A stretch of DNA of 11,584 nucleotides from Kineosporiaceae bacterium. GTDB lineage: Bacteria > Actinomycetota > Actinomycetes > Actinomycetales > Angustibacteraceae. Positions 5,678-11,584 of the stretch are shown piece after piece; position 1 is the first letter of the stretch; every line of letters starts with the position of its first letter. Below the pieces are notes generated by a model. That model was not told the DNA's origin. It saw only the letters and a program-made list of their open reading frames with translations, and ran no database searches. The position numbers and the translations under genes are program-made. The stretch is taken from contig DAIETC010000132.1 of assembly GCA_027345905.1 (NCBI GenBank), forward strand, positions 1-11,584, given 5' to 3'.

Positions 5678-5709
5678 GCTCGCGTGTGCCGAGCCTCGTC
5701 GTGGAGGGG

Positions 5710-6504
5710 TCAGTCCCGGGGGTGGCGGGCGAAGTGGCGCACCAGGTCCTCGTGCAGCAGCCCGTTGGAGGCCAGTGCGCTGGTGCCCCAGGGCGCGGGC
5801 TCGCCGTCCAGGGAAGTGAACGCGCCACCGGCCTCCACGACGATCGGCACCAGCGCGGCCATGTCGTGCAAGGCCAGGTCGGGCTCACAGGCCACGTCGA
5901 CGCCGCCTTCGGCCACCAGCATGTACGACCAGAAGTCCCCGTAGGCGCGGGTGCGCCAGCACTGGCGGGACAGGTCCAAGAAGGTGTGCAGCCGCTCGTG
6001 GTCCTCCCAGCCTGCGAGGCTGGAGTAGGACAGTGAGGCGTCGTGCAGCTGGGCGACCTTCGAGACCTGCAGCCGGCGGGCGCTGGACAGGCTGCGCCCG
6101 CTCCAGGCGCCGGAGCCGTTGGCGGCCCACCAGCGCCGGCTCAGGGCGGGTGCCGAGACCACGCCGAGCACAGGAGCGTCCTCGTCCACCAACGCGATCA
6201 GGGTCGCCCAGACCGGCACGCCGCGAACGAAGTTCTTCGTGCCGTCGATGGGGTCGATCACCCAACGCCGCGGCCCGTGCCCGCTGTCCTGCATCTCTTC
6301 GCCTACGACGGCGTCGCGGGGGCGGGTGCGCTTGAGCTGCGAACGCACGAGCTGCTCGGCGGCCAGGTCGGCGTCCGTGACCGGCGTGAGGTCCGGCTTG
6401 GTGTCGACCTGCAGGTCGCCCGCCCGGAAGCGGTCGGTGGTCAGGCCGTCCACGGCATCGGCGATGACATGCGCGAGGCGAAGGTCGTCGTCGTAGGTCG
6501 GCAC
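5710..6504 (-). CDS. hisN: Histidinol-phosphate phosphatase, inositol-monophosphatase family
   Basis: 264 residues, start GTG 6504 (weak SD). Metal-dependent phosphatase signatures are clear: DTKPDLTPVTDADLAAE at 34-50, GEE at 68-70, the metal-binding DPIDGTKNF at 84-92, and CEPDLALHDMAAL at 206-218, whose D214 is the third metal ligand. In actinomycetes this subfamily (LHD instead of the usual WD near the C-terminus) performs the penultimate dephosphorylation of histidine biosynthesis, L-histidinol phosphate to histidinol. Substrate is inferred from subfamily resemblance; inositol phosphate or another sugar phosphate remains possible because no other his gene is nearby. It lies 75 bp downstream of rsgA in the same direction. 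Confidence 0.87.
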   Translation of the reverse strand: MPTYDDDLRLAHVIADAVDGLTTDRFRAGDLQVDTKPDLTPVTDADLAAEQLVRSQLKRTRPRDAVVGEEMQDSGHGPRRWVIDPIDGTKNFVRGVPVWATLIALVDEDAPVLGVVSAPALSRRWWAANGSGAWSGRSLSSARRLQVSKVAQLHDASLSYSSLAGWEDHERLHTFLDLSRQCWRTRAYGDFWSYMLVAEGGVDVACEPDLALHDMAALVPIVVEAGGAFTSLDGEPAPWGTSALASNGLLHEDLVRHFARHPRD

Positions 6505-6579
6505 CTGCGCAACCTACCGCCCGAGCGTGGCGCGCAGGCCCGAGCGAGGGCCCCGGCGGTGCGCGCCGTGCCCCTGCGG

Positions 6580-7605
6580 CTACTCGCCGCTGCCGCTGCG
6601 GGCGCGCAGGACCCGGCGCAAGGAGTCGAGGCGGGAGCGGCCGGCCGGCCCCGCGCGGCCGTCCTCGACCCAGGCGTCCAGGGCGCACTCTGCCTCGTCG
6701 TGCGTGCAGCCCCGGGGGCAGTCCGCAGTGCCCGGCTCCAGATCCGGGAACGCGTTGATGATCCGGGCGAAGTCGATGTGCGCCAGGCCGAACGAGCGGA
6801 TGCCCGGGGTGTCGATCACCCACCCGTCGCGGCCTGGCAGGCGCAGGGCGAGCGCCGACGTCGAGGTGTGCCGTCCCCTGCCGGTCACGTCGTTGACGAT
6901 GCCGGTCGCGCGCGTGGTGCCGGGAACCAGGGCGTTGACCAGCGTGGACTTGCCGACCCCGCTGTGGCCGATCAGCACCGTACGTCGACCGACGAGCCGC
7001 TCGCGCACCTGTCCCAGGCCGGTGATGGTGGCGTCGGGGGCGACATGCGTGACGACCCACGGGACGTCCAGGGGCGCATAGCTCGCCACGAAGGCGGTGG
7101 GGTCGGCCAGGTCGGCCTTGGTCAGCACGAGCAGCGGCAGCAGGCCCGCGTCGTACGCCGCGACCAGGCACCGGTCGACCATCCGCGGCCGAGGCTCGGG
7201 CTCGGCGAGCGCGGTGACCACCGCCAGCTGGTCGGCGTTGGCGACGATGACCCGCTCGAAGGGGTCGGTGTCGTCGGCCGTTCGGCGCAGCACCGAACGG
7301 CGTGGTTCGACGCGGACGATGCGGGCCAGGGCGTCCGGTGCGCCGCTGGTCTCCCCGACGACGCGCACCTCGTCGCCGATGACGATCCCTTTGCGACCCA
7401 GCTCGCGAGCCTTCATGGCAACCACGGTGCGCTCGCTCGCGCCTGAACCGACCAGGGTGGTGTACCGCCCGCGGTCGACCCCGACCACGAGGCCGAACTC
7501 GGCAGCGTCGTGTGCCGGGCGCTCCTTGGTGCGTGGGCGCGAACCGCGCCGGCCGGGGCGCACGCGCACGTCGCTCTCGTCGTACTCGCGGGGTCTCGGG
7601 GTCAT
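6580..7605 (-). CDS. rsgA: Ribosome small-subunit assembly GTPase RsgA (YjeQ)
   Basis: 341 residues, a circularly permuted GTPase that helps late 30S maturation and is stimulated by the ribosome. After a basic 30-residue N-terminal tail comes an OB fold (about 35-100) that contacts 16S rRNA. The G motifs appear in permuted order: TKAD at 162-165 (G4), GHSGVGKS at 213-220 (G1) and DTPG at 265-268 (G3). The C-terminal zinc knuckle is intact: C296, C300, H302, C307. The start is ATG 7605, 21 bp after the aroA stop. No convincing SD is seen, so it probably depends on coupling to aroA. The aroA-rsgA pairing is common in actinomycetes. Confidence 0.96.
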   Translation of the reverse strand: MTPRPREYDESDVRVRPGRRGSRPRTKERPAHDAAEFGLVVGVDRGRYTTLVGSGASERTVVAMKARELGRKGIVIGDEVRVVGETSGAPDALARIVRVEPRRSVLRRTADDTDPFERVIVANADQLAVVTALAEPEPRPRMVDRCLVAAYDAGLLPLLVLTKADLADPTAFVASYAPLDVPWVVTHVAPDATITGLGQVRERLVGRRTVLIGHSGVGKSTLVNALVPGTTRATGIVNDVTGRGRHTSTSALALRLPGRDGWVIDTPGIRSFGLAHIDFARIINAFPDLEPGTADCPRGCTHDEAECALDAWVEDGRAGPAGRSRLDSLRRVLRARSGSGE

Positions 7606-7626
7606 AGCAGGCGGGTCAACGCCGGC

Positions 7627-8913
7627 TCACGCCTCGACCAGCGCCGACCAGCGGGCGGTGAACTGCGGCAAGGTCTTTGCCGTGGTGTCCACGTCCTGGA
7701 TGACCAGGCCGTCGACCGCCAGACCGATGACCGCGCCGGCCATCGCCATCCGGTGGTCGTGGTAGGTGCCGAACAGGCCACCGTGCAAGGGCGCCGGTCG
7801 AATCCGTAGGCCGTCGTCGGTCTGCGTTACGTCACCGCCGAGCGCGTTGATCTCGGTGGCCAGTGCTGCCAGCCGGTCGGTCTCGTGGCCCCGAAGGTGC
7901 GCGATGCCGCGCAACCACGACGGTGAGGACGCGAGGGCGGCCACCGCCGCCACCACCGGAGTCAGCTCGCCGACGTCGTGCAGGTCGACGTCGATGCCCT
8001 CGATGGCGCCGCCGCCGCGCACCGTGAGGCCCGCGGCGTCCAGCATGACGTCGGCGCCCATGGCGTCCAGGATGTCACGGATGCCGTCGCCGGCCTGCGT
8101 GGTGCGCATCGGCCACCCGCTGACGGTGACCCGTCCGGCCGTGACGAGTGCGGCCGCCAAGAAGGCGGCGGCGTTCGACAGGTCCGGTTCGACGACGACG
8201 TCCAATGCCGAGATCGGCCCTGGGTGCACCCGCCAGGTGTTTGCCTCACCGTCGTCGACCTTGACGCCGCGGTCGCGCAACGCCTCGATCGTCATCGCGA
8301 TGTGCGGCTCGCTGGGCACCGGTTTGCCGTCGTGGTGCACCGTGACGCCCCGGACGTATCGCGCACCAGCCAGCAGCAGGGCCGAGACGAACTGGCTGGA
8401 CGCCGACGCGTCCATCGTGACCGTGCCGCCGGGCACGGCCGGGCGCCCAGTCACCTCGAACGGCAGGGTGCCCCGGCCGCCGTCCTGGACGCCGACGCCG
8501 AGGGTGCGCAGCGCCTGCAGGAGCGGGCCCATCGGGCGCACTCTCGCGCCCGCATCCCCGTCGAACGCGACTGTCCCGTCGGCCAGCGCCGCCACCGGGG
8601 GCAGGAAGCGCATCACCGTCCCGGCCAGGCCGCAGTCGACGCTGACGCCACCTTGAAGGCGGTGGGGAACGACGAGCCAGTCCTGCTCGTCCTCGACGAT
8701 GTCGACGCCCATAGCGCGCAGTGCGCTCGCCATCAGCAAGGTGTCGCGCGAGCGCAATGGCGACCGCAGCCGGCTGGGGCCCTGTGCGAGGGCCGCGAGC
8801 ACCAGGAAGCGGTTGGTCAGCGACTTGCTGCCCGGCAGGCTCACGGTGGCGTCGACCGGTCGCACCGCTGTTGGCGCGGGCCAGTCGAGCGGGTCTTCGC
8901 CGAGCCCGTTCAG
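7627..8913 (-). CDS. aroA: 3-phosphoshikimate 1-carboxyvinyltransferase (EPSP synthase)
   Basis: Shikimate-pathway enzyme that adds enolpyruvate from PEP to shikimate 3-phosphate. Signatures: LPGSKSLTNR, CGLAGTVMRFLPP, TMDASASSQFVSALLL, EPDLSNAAAFLAAA, DLHDVGELTPVVAAVAAL, HLRGHETDRL and YHDHRMAMAG. The start is uncertain. The first in-frame standard start after the DoxX stop is GTG 8865 (412 residues), but it would cut off the WPAPTA motif that actinobacterial AroA proteins have at their N-terminus. The next standard one upstream (GTG 9051) would overlap the DoxX gene by 142 bp. I set 8913, a CTG that overlaps the DoxX stop as CTGA and gives 428 residues, because it keeps the motif; an ATT just upstream is also possible. 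The end is certain. Confidence 0.93.
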   Translation of the reverse strand: MNGLGEDPLDWPAPTAVRPVDATVSLPGSKSLTNRFLVLAALAQGPSRLRSPLRSRDTLLMASALRAMGVDIVEDEQDWLVVPHRLQGGVSVDCGLAGTVMRFLPPVAALADGTVAFDGDAGARVRPMGPLLQALRTLGVGVQDGGRGTLPFEVTGRPAVPGGTVTMDASASSQFVSALLLAGARYVRGVTVHHDGKPVPSEPHIAMTIEALRDRGVKVDDGEANTWRVHPGPISALDVVVEPDLSNAAAFLAAALVTAGRVTVSGWPMRTTQAGDGIRDILDAMGADVMLDAAGLTVRGGGAIEGIDVDLHDVGELTPVVAAVAALASSPSWLRGIAHLRGHETDRLAALATEINALGGDVTQTDDGLRIRPAPLHGGLFGTYHDHRMAMAGAVIGLAVDGLVIQDVDTTAKTLPQFTARWSALVEA

Positions 8914-9458
8914 TCGAATGGCAGTGCGCCGCTCAGCTGATGTGCGGACAGCTTGGCCTGGCGGCGAGCGGTGCTCTTCGCGTGCCGGGCCTCCTTGCGC
9001 GCCAGGCGGGCCGTGCGGTGCAGGTCCTTGTTCGCGCGCTTGGCACGCCACGACAGGCCCGGGCGTCCTTCGGTGTCGACCACCGCGAGCAGCGCGCCGC
9101 CGAGCAGGCCAAGGTTCTTCAGGAAGTGCGCCTGTTGCTGCTTACGGGCCTGGGGGTCCTTCACTTCCCAGAATCGGTGTGCCGCAAGGGTTGTCGGCAC
9201 GATCGTGCCGGCAAGCACCAGAGCGGCCAGGCGCGGTAGTCGTCCCGTGGCCAGCAGCGCTCCCGCTGTGGCCATGGCGGCCCCGTTGACCCGAACCAGC
9301 AGTTCGGGGTCGTTCGGCAGCCCCAGCTGCGGTGGCACCTTGCGCAGTACCGGCGCGGCCAGCTTGGCTCGCGCCCCGGGGTGCCGGTAGGAGTCGACCC
9401 CCCCGATGACGAACTGTGCCGCGAGCAGCGGGCGGGCGATTCGGCGTACGACGGACAT
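8910..9458 (-). CDS. DoxX-family membrane protein
   Basis: 182 residues with start ATG 9458, preceded by a good SD (GGGAGG). Four hydrophobic segments fit the DoxX four-helix membrane fold: about 10-24, 57-76, 80-98 and 113-127. GVDSYRHP after the first helix and HRFWEVKDP before the last are typical of the family. The last 50 residues are very rich in Lys, Arg and Ala and should be cytoplasmic; this tail is longer than in many relatives. DoxX proteins have been linked to thiol and oxidative-stress tolerance in mycobacteria, which suits the nearby SigR system, but no reaction can be assigned from sequence. It is the first gene of the run to aroA, rsgA and hisN, and is divergent from the SRAP gene. 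Confidence 0.85.
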   Translation of the reverse strand: MSVVRRIARPLLAAQFVIGGVDSYRHPGARAKLAAPVLRKVPPQLGLPNDPELLVRVNGAAMATAGALLATGRLPRLAALVLAGTIVPTTLAAHRFWEVKDPQARKQQQAHFLKNLGLLGGALLAVVDTEGRPGLSWRAKRANKDLHRTARLARKEARHAKSTARRQAKLSAHQLSGALPFD

Positions 9459-9546
9459 GAGACCTCCCAGTCGGCGGCAACGCCCCCATCCTGGCCCAGC
9501 CGGGGTGGGCAGCGCGACCGCAGGGTGGTGGTGGCAGGCTGGCGCG
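9459..9546. promoter_or_regulatory. Divergent intergenic region between DoxX gene and SRAP gene
   Basis: These 88 bp separate two divergent starts, so promoters for the DoxX-aroA-rsgA-hisN run (minus) and the SRAP gene (plus) must lie here or overlap the genes. The only clear signal is the DoxX SD (forward cctccc). I could not identify convincing -10/-35 boxes in either direction or a SigR-type box. Confidence 0.4.
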
Positions 9547-10353
9547 ATGTGCGGCAGGTATGCGGCGAGCGCCTCCCCGGCGGACCTGGTGGAGGAGTTC
9601 GAGGTGGAGGCCGACGAGAGCGGCGGGGCGCTGGTGGCCGACTACAACGTGGCCCCCACACGGGCGGCGCCCGTCGTCCTGACCCGGCCCCCGCGCGAGG
9701 ACCCCGACGCTGACCCGGTCCGCCAGCTTCGGCTGCTGACCTGGGGGCTGGTGCCCTCGTGGGCCAAGGACCCCGCGGTCGGGAACCGGATGATCAACGC
9801 GCGCGCCGAGTCGCTGCTGGACAAGCCGGCCTACCGGCGCGCGGCCATGGCCCGCAGATGCCTGGTGCCGGCGGACGGGTGGTATGAGTGGCAGTCCAGC
9901 CCGGTCGCGGTGGACGCGAAGGGTAAGGCGCGCAAACAGCCGTTCTTCGCCCACCTCGCGGACGGCGGCCGGCTGGCCTTCGCCGGCGTCTTCGAGTTCT
10001 GGCGTGACCCCCAGCGTCCGGACGACGATCCGCTGGCCTGGCGGACGACGTACGCGATCGTCACCACGGCGGCCGAGCCCGGGTTGGACCGGCTGCACGA
10101 GCGGATGCCCCTCGTGCTGGCGCGGCAGCACTGGGCGCAGTGGCTGGACCCAGGCCTGACCGACCGCGACCGGGTGCGCGAGCTGCTGACGCCCGCGCCG
10201 CCGGGTCGGTTCGCGGCCTATCCGGTGTCTCGGCGGGTCGGCAACGTGGCCAACAGCGGTCCCGACCTGCTCGCCCCCGCCCCCGCCGACGAGCTCATCG
10301 GTGTCGTCGACCCGATGACGGGTGAGGTGATCGGCGCACCCGGCCCGGAATGA
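9547..10353 (+). CDS. SRAP-domain abasic-site processing protein (HMCES/YedK family)
   Basis: 268 residues. SRAP proteins form a covalent thiazolidine crosslink with abasic sites in single-stranded DNA through the N-terminal cysteine, after removal of Met1. That decides the start: ATG 9547 puts Cys at position 2 (MCGRYA), even though the frame is open further upstream. Other active-site residues are visible: N34 in YNVAPT, E114 in GWYEW and H184 in HERMP. Conserved WGLVPSWAKD at 66-75, NARAESL at 84-90 and RCLVPADGWYEW at 104-115 complete the signature. The 5' side has only a weak SD. It lies just upstream of sigR, and the SigR-type promoter begins over its stop codon. Its place near aroA and sigR is also seen in mycobacteria. 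Confidence 0.95.
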   Translation: MCGRYAASASPADLVEEFEVEADESGGALVADYNVAPTRAAPVVLTRPPREDPDADPVRQLRLLTWGLVPSWAKDPAVGNRMINARAESLLDKPAYRRAAMARRCLVPADGWYEWQSSPVAVDAKGKARKQPFFAHLADGGRLAFAGVFEFWRDPQRPDDDPLAWRTTYAIVTTAAEPGLDRLHERMPLVLARQHWAQWLDPGLTDRDRVRELLTPAPPGRFAAYPVSRRVGNVANSGPDLLAPAPADELIGVVDPMTGEVIGAPGPE

Positions 10354-10372
10354 GGGTGCGGCGCGCCGCGTT
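10347..10372 (+). promoter_or_regulatory. SigR-type promoter upstream of sigR (autoregulatory)
   Basis: GGAAT (10347-10351), 18 bp, then GTT (10370-10372, preceded by C) match the SigR/SigH consensus GGAAT-N18-GTT. The -35 element covers the last codons and part of the stop codon of the SRAP gene. Transcription would start near 10379, leaving about 120 nt before the sigR ATG. SigR is known to activate its own operon in Streptomyces, so this is probably the stress-induced promoter. Confidence 0.75.
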
Positions 10373-10402
10373 CACCTGACCGACAACGCGGGACGGCCGG
10401 TC

Positions 10403-10417
10403 GAGGAGGCGTGCGTG
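10403..10417 (+). promoter_or_regulatory. Ribosome binding site and GTG for a possible N-terminally extended SigR
   Basis: GAGGAGG (10403-10409) lies five bases upstream of GTG 10415, which is in frame with sigR and open through to it, adding 28 residues. It is the best SD in the upstream region and lies downstream of the SigR-type promoter, so only the induced transcript would carry it. Confidence 0.5.
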
Positions 10418-10484
10418 CTTGCAGCCCAGCTGATCGGGGACGGCCAACGGCCTGGGCGAACGGGTGAGCGGCAGCTGTCACGGC

Positions 10485-10499
10485 TAGTCTGGTCGGTGA
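10485..10499 (+). promoter_or_regulatory. Possible housekeeping -10 for a leaderless short sigR transcript
   Basis: TAGTCT (10485-10490) fits the TANNNT -10 pattern and would start RNA at about 10497-10499, on or beside the ATG of sigR, which lacks an SD. No good -35 is seen, so this is a weak call. Confidence 0.3.
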
Positions 10500-11131
10500 T
10501 GAGCGACGAGACCAGCAGGGCACCCGAGGCCGAGAGCGCCGAAGAACGCGCAGAGCGGTTCGAACGGGATGCCCTCCAGTACGTCGACCAGCTCTATTCG
10601 GCCGGGCTGCGGATGACCCGCAACCCCGCGGACGCCGAGGACCTGGTCCAAGAGACCTTCGCCAAGGCGTTCGCCGCGTTCCACCAGTACCGGCCCGACA
10701 CCAACCTCAAGGCCTGGCTCTACCGCATCCTGACCAACACCTACATCAACACCTACCGCAAGAAGCAGCGCGAGCCACTGCAGTCCGACAGCGAGAACAT
10801 CGAGGACTACCAGCTGGCCCGCGCCGAGTCGCACACCTCCACGGGCCTGCGCTCGGCCGAGTCCGAGGCCCTCGACCACCTGCCGGACAGCGACGTCAAG
10901 GAGGCCCTGCAGTCGATCCCCGAGGACTTTCGGATGGCGGTGTACTACGCCGACGTCGAGGGCTTCGCCTACAAGGAGATCGCCGAGATCATGGGGACGC
11001 CGATCGGCACCGTGATGTCACGCCTGCACCGCGGCCGGCGCCAGCTGCGCGCCCTGCTCGAGGACTACGCCGCCGAACGAGGCTTGGTGCCCGCCGGCAC
11101 GCGGTCGGGCATCGACGGGGATTCGCCATGA
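10499..11131 (+). CDS. sigR: ECF RNA polymerase sigma factor SigR (SigH in mycobacteria)
   Basis: 210 residues from ATG 10499. This group-4 sigma factor directs the thiol-oxidative stress regulon (thioredoxins, mycothiol enzymes, proteases). Region 2 (about 24-90) has YSAGLRMTRNPADAEDLVQE, then TFAKAFAAF and NLKAWLYRILTNTYIN; region 4 (about 137-195) has PEDFRMAVYYADVEGFAYK, then EIAEIMGTPIGTVMSRLHRGR, the helix-turn-helix that reads the -35. It closely resembles Streptomyces SigR. Its stop overlaps the rsrA ATG (ATGA), so sigma and anti-sigma are coupled. Upstream signals (a SigR-type promoter and an in-frame GTG with strong SD) suggest a second, longer isoform as in Streptomyces. Confidence 0.96.
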   Translation: MSDETSRAPEAESAEERAERFERDALQYVDQLYSAGLRMTRNPADAEDLVQETFAKAFAAFHQYRPDTNLKAWLYRILTNTYINTYRKKQREPLQSDSENIEDYQLARAESHTSTGLRSAESEALDHLPDSDVKEALQSIPEDFRMAVYYADVEGFAYKEIAEIMGTPIGTVMSRLHRGRRQLRALLEDYAAERGLVPAGTRSGIDGDSP

Positions 11132-11394
11132 GCTGCGGAAACCCACACGAGACGGACTGCAGCGAGGTCCTCGACCGGGTGTACGAGTACCTGGACGGCG
11201 AGGCGCGCGAGCTGGACTGCGCAAAGATCAAGCAGCACCTGATCGAGTGCGGCCCCTGTCTGCAGCAGTACCACCTCGCGGAGGCAGTGAAGGCGCTGGT
11301 CCGGCGCAGTTGCCGCTACGAGATCGCGCCCGACGAACTCCGGTTGAAGATCCTCACGCGGATCACTCAGGTGCGCGTCGAGCGCGAGGCCTAG
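11128..11394 (+). CDS. rsrA: Redox-sensing zinc anti-sigma factor RsrA
   Basis: 88 residues. In the reduced state it binds zinc and holds SigR inactive; disulfide formation on oxidation frees the sigma factor. The ZAS motif is present as H37, C41 and C44 (HLIECGPC), with C11 as the further zinc/redox cysteine. C3, C31 and C62 match additional cysteines of Streptomyces RsrA, while the second of its adjacent cysteine pair (position 61) is Ser here. The N-terminus (MSCG, PHETDCSEVLD) is almost that of RsrA. It is shorter at the C-terminus than Streptomyces RsrA. The ATG overlaps the sigR stop. The stop is TAG at 11392-11394. Confidence 0.96.
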   Translation: MSCGNPHETDCSEVLDRVYEYLDGEARELDCAKIKQHLIECGPCLQQYHLAEAVKALVRRSCRYEIAPDELRLKILTRITQVRVEREA

Positions 11395-11400
11395 CTCCAG

Positions 11401-11584
11401 CTAGTCGGCGGGGGCGTTCGCCACGATGGCGTTGTAGCGTCCACGAACGGTGGCACCGGCGTCCCTGAGTTTCGCTGAGACTGCGCCGGCCACTGGGGCC
11501 CGCCACTGCCTACGCACCGGCCACTGGGGCCTAGGCGGGCGCCACTGGGTCCCGGCACTGCCTACGCGGGCGCCACTGGGTCCC
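11401..11584 (-). CDS. Possible C-terminal end of an unrecognised convergent gene (5' part off window)
   Basis: On the minus strand one frame stays open from the window edge to TAG at 11403-11401 (60 codons). The last part (VSAKLRDAGATVRGRYNAIV, then ANAPAD) looks like a genuine helical protein tail, with mostly G or C at the third codon position. The upstream part is an Arg/Trp/Pro-rich stretch (QWRPPRPQWPVRRQWRAPVAG) encoded by a DNA tandem repeat. The stop would fall only 6 bp from the rsrA stop, in convergent orientation. I do not recognise the protein. It may be a chance open frame over a repeat. Confidence 0.35.
   Translation of the reverse strand, partial: GPSGARVGSAGTQWRPPRPQWPVRRQWRAPVAGAVSAKLRDAGATVRGRYNAIVANAPAD
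11489..11584. repeat. 52-bp composite tandem repeat running off the right edge
   Basis: GCCACTGGG[G/T]CC begins at 11489, 11520, 11541 and 11572 (spacings 31, 21, 31). The related GSCACTGCCTACGC begins at 11502 and 11554. This makes a 52-bp higher-order unit: copy one 11489-11540, copy two from 11541, still going at the window end, with 36 of 43 aligned bases the same. There are no unique spacers of CRISPR type. Confidence 0.8.

Noticed and set aside
6505..6579. GGCCC/GGGCC stem and repeated CGCTCGGGC between rsgA and hisN
   Set aside because: Short GC-rich pairings of this sort are expected by chance at this base composition, and no promoter or terminator can be supported in these 75 bp.
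5885..7171. 428-residue minus-strand open frame across hisN and rsgA
   Set aside because: It is an out-of-frame shadow rich in Arg/Pro/Gly, while hisN and rsgA have intact motifs in their own frames.
6043..7446. 467-residue plus-strand open frame
   Set aside because: Antisense to hisN and rsgA, with no recognisable domain or start signal.
9142..10131. 329-residue minus-strand open frame opposite the SRAP gene
   Set aside because: SRAP catalytic residues are intact on the plus strand and this frame has no motif of its own.
11489..11584. Possible CRISPR array at the right edge
   Set aside because: The repeat spacing alternates 31 and 21 bp, and the sequence between repeats is itself repeated, so there are no unique spacers. 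It is a tandem repeat.

Overview
The window is very GC-rich, with dense genes, GTG starts and 4-nt start/stop overlaps. It carries a SigR/RsrA thiol-oxidative stress pair and the neighbourhood SRAP - DoxX - aroA - rsgA - hisN. Together these point to an actinomycete chromosome (Streptomyces/Mycobacterium-like gene order). The species cannot be read from the sequence.

Left third (1-3661, minus strand): a thiamin thiazole operon, read right to left. Its parts are a promoter, a TPP riboswitch, a Shine-Dalgarno (SD)-sequestering hairpin, thiE, thiO, thiS, thiG and a second ThiE/TenI-family gene that runs off the left edge. Every gene junction is an ATGA/GTGA overlap or nearly so. ThiO makes dehydroglycine, ThiS carries sulfur, ThiG builds the thiazole, the TenI-like protein probably isomerises it, and ThiE couples thiazole phosphate to HMP-PP. 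No thiC, thiD or thiF is visible.

Middle (3654-5709): a small accessory islet bounded by a 27-bp imperfect direct repeat. It holds a putative toxin-antitoxin pair (toxin first, C-terminal ribbon-helix-helix antitoxin second, candidate operator and leaderless promoter) and a frameshifted gene remnant. Next come a two-domain rhodanese (sseA, plus strand) and a convergent intergenic region with a long inverted repeat.

Right half (5710-9458, minus strand): DoxX-family protein - aroA - rsgA - hisN, read right to left. Divergent from DoxX is a SRAP/HMCES-type DNA-protein crosslink protein (plus strand). It is followed by sigR-rsrA, with a good SigR-type promoter laid across the SRAP stop codon and signals for two SigR isoforms. 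The last 100 bp enter a 52-bp composite tandem repeat that may lie inside the C-terminal part of an unrecognised convergent gene.

Most genes are housekeeping. The points that most deserve a second look are the two non-canonical ThiE-family paralogues, the toxin-antitoxin islet with its repeats, the riboswitch expression platform, the missing standard start codon of aroA, and the sigR upstream region.
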